Assembly (NCBI GenBank): GCA_016870425.1
Contig: VGBQ01000161.1
Coordinates: 1-5,684, forward strand
Source: Actinomycetota bacterium
Lineage (GTDB): Bacteria; Actinomycetota; Actinomycetes; S36-B12
DNA length: 5,684 nt
Reading direction: 5' to 3'
This document shows positions 4,461 to 5,684 of the stretch, in pieces; the stretch's first letter is position 1, and the number at the start of each line of letters is the position of its first letter. Both the position numbers and the translations under genes were made by a program. The notes below the pieces were generated by a model. It was not told the DNA's origin. It did not search any database and worked only from the letters and a program-made list of their open reading frames with translations.

Positions 4461-5684
4461 ATGGCCTCAGGATCGGACCTCCCCTCGCGGGCACGCGTTG
4501 TCGTCATCGGCGGCGGCATCATCGGGGCCTCGGTGGCCTATCACCTGGGGCACATGGGCTGGGGATCCGAGACGCTCCTGCTCGAGCGCGATCGCCTCAC
4601 CTCGGGCACCACCTGGCATGCCGCCGGGCTCATGGTGACCTTCGGGTCCTTCTCCGAGACGTCGACCCGCATGCGTCACTACACGCGCGACCTCTACGCC
4701 CGCCTCGAGGCCGAGACCGGGCAGTCGACCGGCTTCGCGCCCATTGGCCTCATCGAGGTCGCGGCCGATGAGGGACGGCTCGAGGAGTACCGCCGCGTCG
4801 CGGCGTTCAACCGACTCATGGGCACGGAGGTGCATGAGATCTCGCCCACCGAGGTGGCCGATCTCTTCCCTCCCGCGCGGACAGATGACCTGCTCGCCGG
4901 CTTCTACATGCCGCAGGACGGCCGCGTGAACCCCGTCGACGCGACGATGGCGCTGGCCAAGGGCGCGCGCATGCAGGGAGTCACGATCCTGGAGAGCACC
5001 CCCGTGCTCGACGTGCTCGTCACGGACGGCCGCGTCGTCGGCGTGCGCACCGAGCGCGGCGACATCGAGTGCGAGTACGTCGTCAACTGCGCGGGCATGT
5101 GGGCCCGCCAGCTCGCCGAGCGCTCGGGTGTCACGGTGCCCAATCAGGCAGCCGAGCACTACTACCTGCTCACCGATCCGATCCCCGGGCTCGATCCGGA
5201 CCTGCCCGTGCTCGAGGACCCCGGCTCCTACGGCTACTACCGGCCGGAGGGCGACGGCATGATGATCGGCCTCTTCGAGCCGGTGTGCGCACCCTGGCAC
5301 GTCGATGCCATCCCGGAGGACGCCTCGTTCCTCACCCTCCCGCCCGATTGGGAGCGGATGGGCCCCTACCTCGAGAAGGCCATGGCCCGCGTGCCGGCGT
5401 CCATGGAGGTCGGCATCCGCACGTTCTTCTGCGGACCGGAGTCCTTCACTCCCGACCTGTCCCCCGTGGTCGGCGAGTCGCCCGAGGTGCGCGGCTATTT
5501 CGTCGCCGCGGGCCTGAACTCCATCGGCATCCTCACCGGCGGAGGCATCGGCCGTGCTATCGCGACGTGGATCGTCGATGGACTCCCCGACATCGACGTG
5601 ACGGGCATGAACATCGACCGCTTGCACCCCTACCAACTCGCTCCGGAATACCGCGCTTCACGCACGGTCGAGTCGCTCGGCATG
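4461..5684 (+). CDS. FAD-dependent dehydrogenase, dimethylglycine/sarcosine dehydrogenase family (N-terminal 408 codons, cut by window edge)
   Basis: The N-terminal Rossmann motif VVVIGGGIIGASVAYHLG (13-30) binds the FAD ADP moiety, with E42 (LLLERD) as the ribose-binding acid. The segment LTSGTTWHAAGL (46-57) carries His53, equivalent to the histidine that covalently holds FAD in mammalian dimethylglycine and sarcosine dehydrogenases. Further family blocks are GFYMPQDGRVNP, VVNCAGMWARQLAE (from 207), YYLLTD, and FFCGPESFTPDLSPVVGE (322-339) leading to GLNSIGILTGGGIGRAIA. The product would demethylate an N-methylated amino acid such as dimethylglycine or sarcosine, possibly passing the one-carbon unit to tetrahydrofolate; the exact substrate is inferred only to family level. 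Full-length relatives are about 800-850 residues with a C-terminal GcvT-like folate domain, which here would lie beyond the edge. The frame has no stop in the window. ATG 4461 fits the homology start; no ribosome site is present. Confidence 0.93.
   Translation, partial: MASGSDLPSRARVVVIGGGIIGASVAYHLGHMGWGSETLLLERDRLTSGTTWHAAGLMVTFGSFSETSTRMRHYTRDLYARLEAETGQSTGFAPIGLIEVAADEGRLEEYRRVAAFNRLMGTEVHEISPTEVADLFPPARTDDLLAGFYMPQDGRVNPVDATMALAKGARMQGVTILESTPVLDVLVTDGRVVGVRTERGDIECEYVVNCAGMWARQLAERSGVTVPNQAAEHYYLLTDPIPGLDPDLPVLEDPGSYGYYRPEGDGMMIGLFEPVCAPWHVDAIPEDASFLTLPPDWERMGPYLEKAMARVPASMEVGIRTFFCGPESFTPDLSPVVGESPEVRGYFVAAGLNSIGILTGGGIGRAIATWIVDGLPDIDVTGMNIDRLHPYQLAPEYRASRTVESLGM

Noticed and set aside
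4467..5636. 389-residue minus-strand open frame
   Set aside because: It is the antisense of the FAD dehydrogenase. Its translation is His/Arg/Gly-rich without any domain, while the plus strand shows clear family motifs; GC-rich codon bias opens this antisense frame.

Overview
The window is GC-rich, dense in genes and shows strong G/C bias at third codon positions. It uses GTG starts, GGAGG-type ribosome sites and probable leaderless starts. Together with a VDL-repeat protein overlapping a likely RDD membrane protein, this points to a high-GC actinomycete (Actinomycetota). I cannot name the genus.

Layout: (1) From the left edge to about 1835, a minus-strand cluster runs, in transcription order, aldo/keto reductase, then a VDL-repeat protein of unknown function, then the start of a probable RDD-family membrane protein cut by the window edge. 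The genes overlap or nearly touch. (2) A short divergent promoter region (1836-1921) precedes a plus-strand gene for a small, probably membrane-embedded hypothetical protein. Its last codons lie inside a 23-bp perfect inverted repeat (2297-2359). (3) On the far side of the repeat, convergent to it, lies a minus-strand remnant of an AMP-binding acyl-CoA synthetase (2373-2987). It keeps the extreme N-terminal motif and the C-terminal subdomain but lacks the whole catalytic core. (4) A plus-strand pair follows: a DUF1185/amino-acid-synthesis-family protein (3056-3619) and an EthD-domain protein (3621-3920), separated by one base. (5) A minus-strand SRPBCC/START-like protein (3917-4351) is convergent to EthD, and the two stop codons share one CTAG palindrome. 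(6) After a 109-bp divergent intergenic region carrying a TAGCGT hexamer close to each start codon, a plus-strand FAD-dependent dehydrogenase of the dimethylglycine/sarcosine dehydrogenase family begins at 4461 and runs off the right edge.

Functionally this looks like ordinary accessory catabolism: redox enzymes, a former acyl-CoA ligase, an EthD/DUF1185 pair and a possible demethylating dehydrogenase. I found no RNA gene, CRISPR array, transposase or phage gene. The least explained elements are the inverted repeat at 2297-2359, the internally deleted acyl-CoA synthetase with a palindrome at its junction, and the VDL-repeat protein. No clear evidence of a wholly new system was found.
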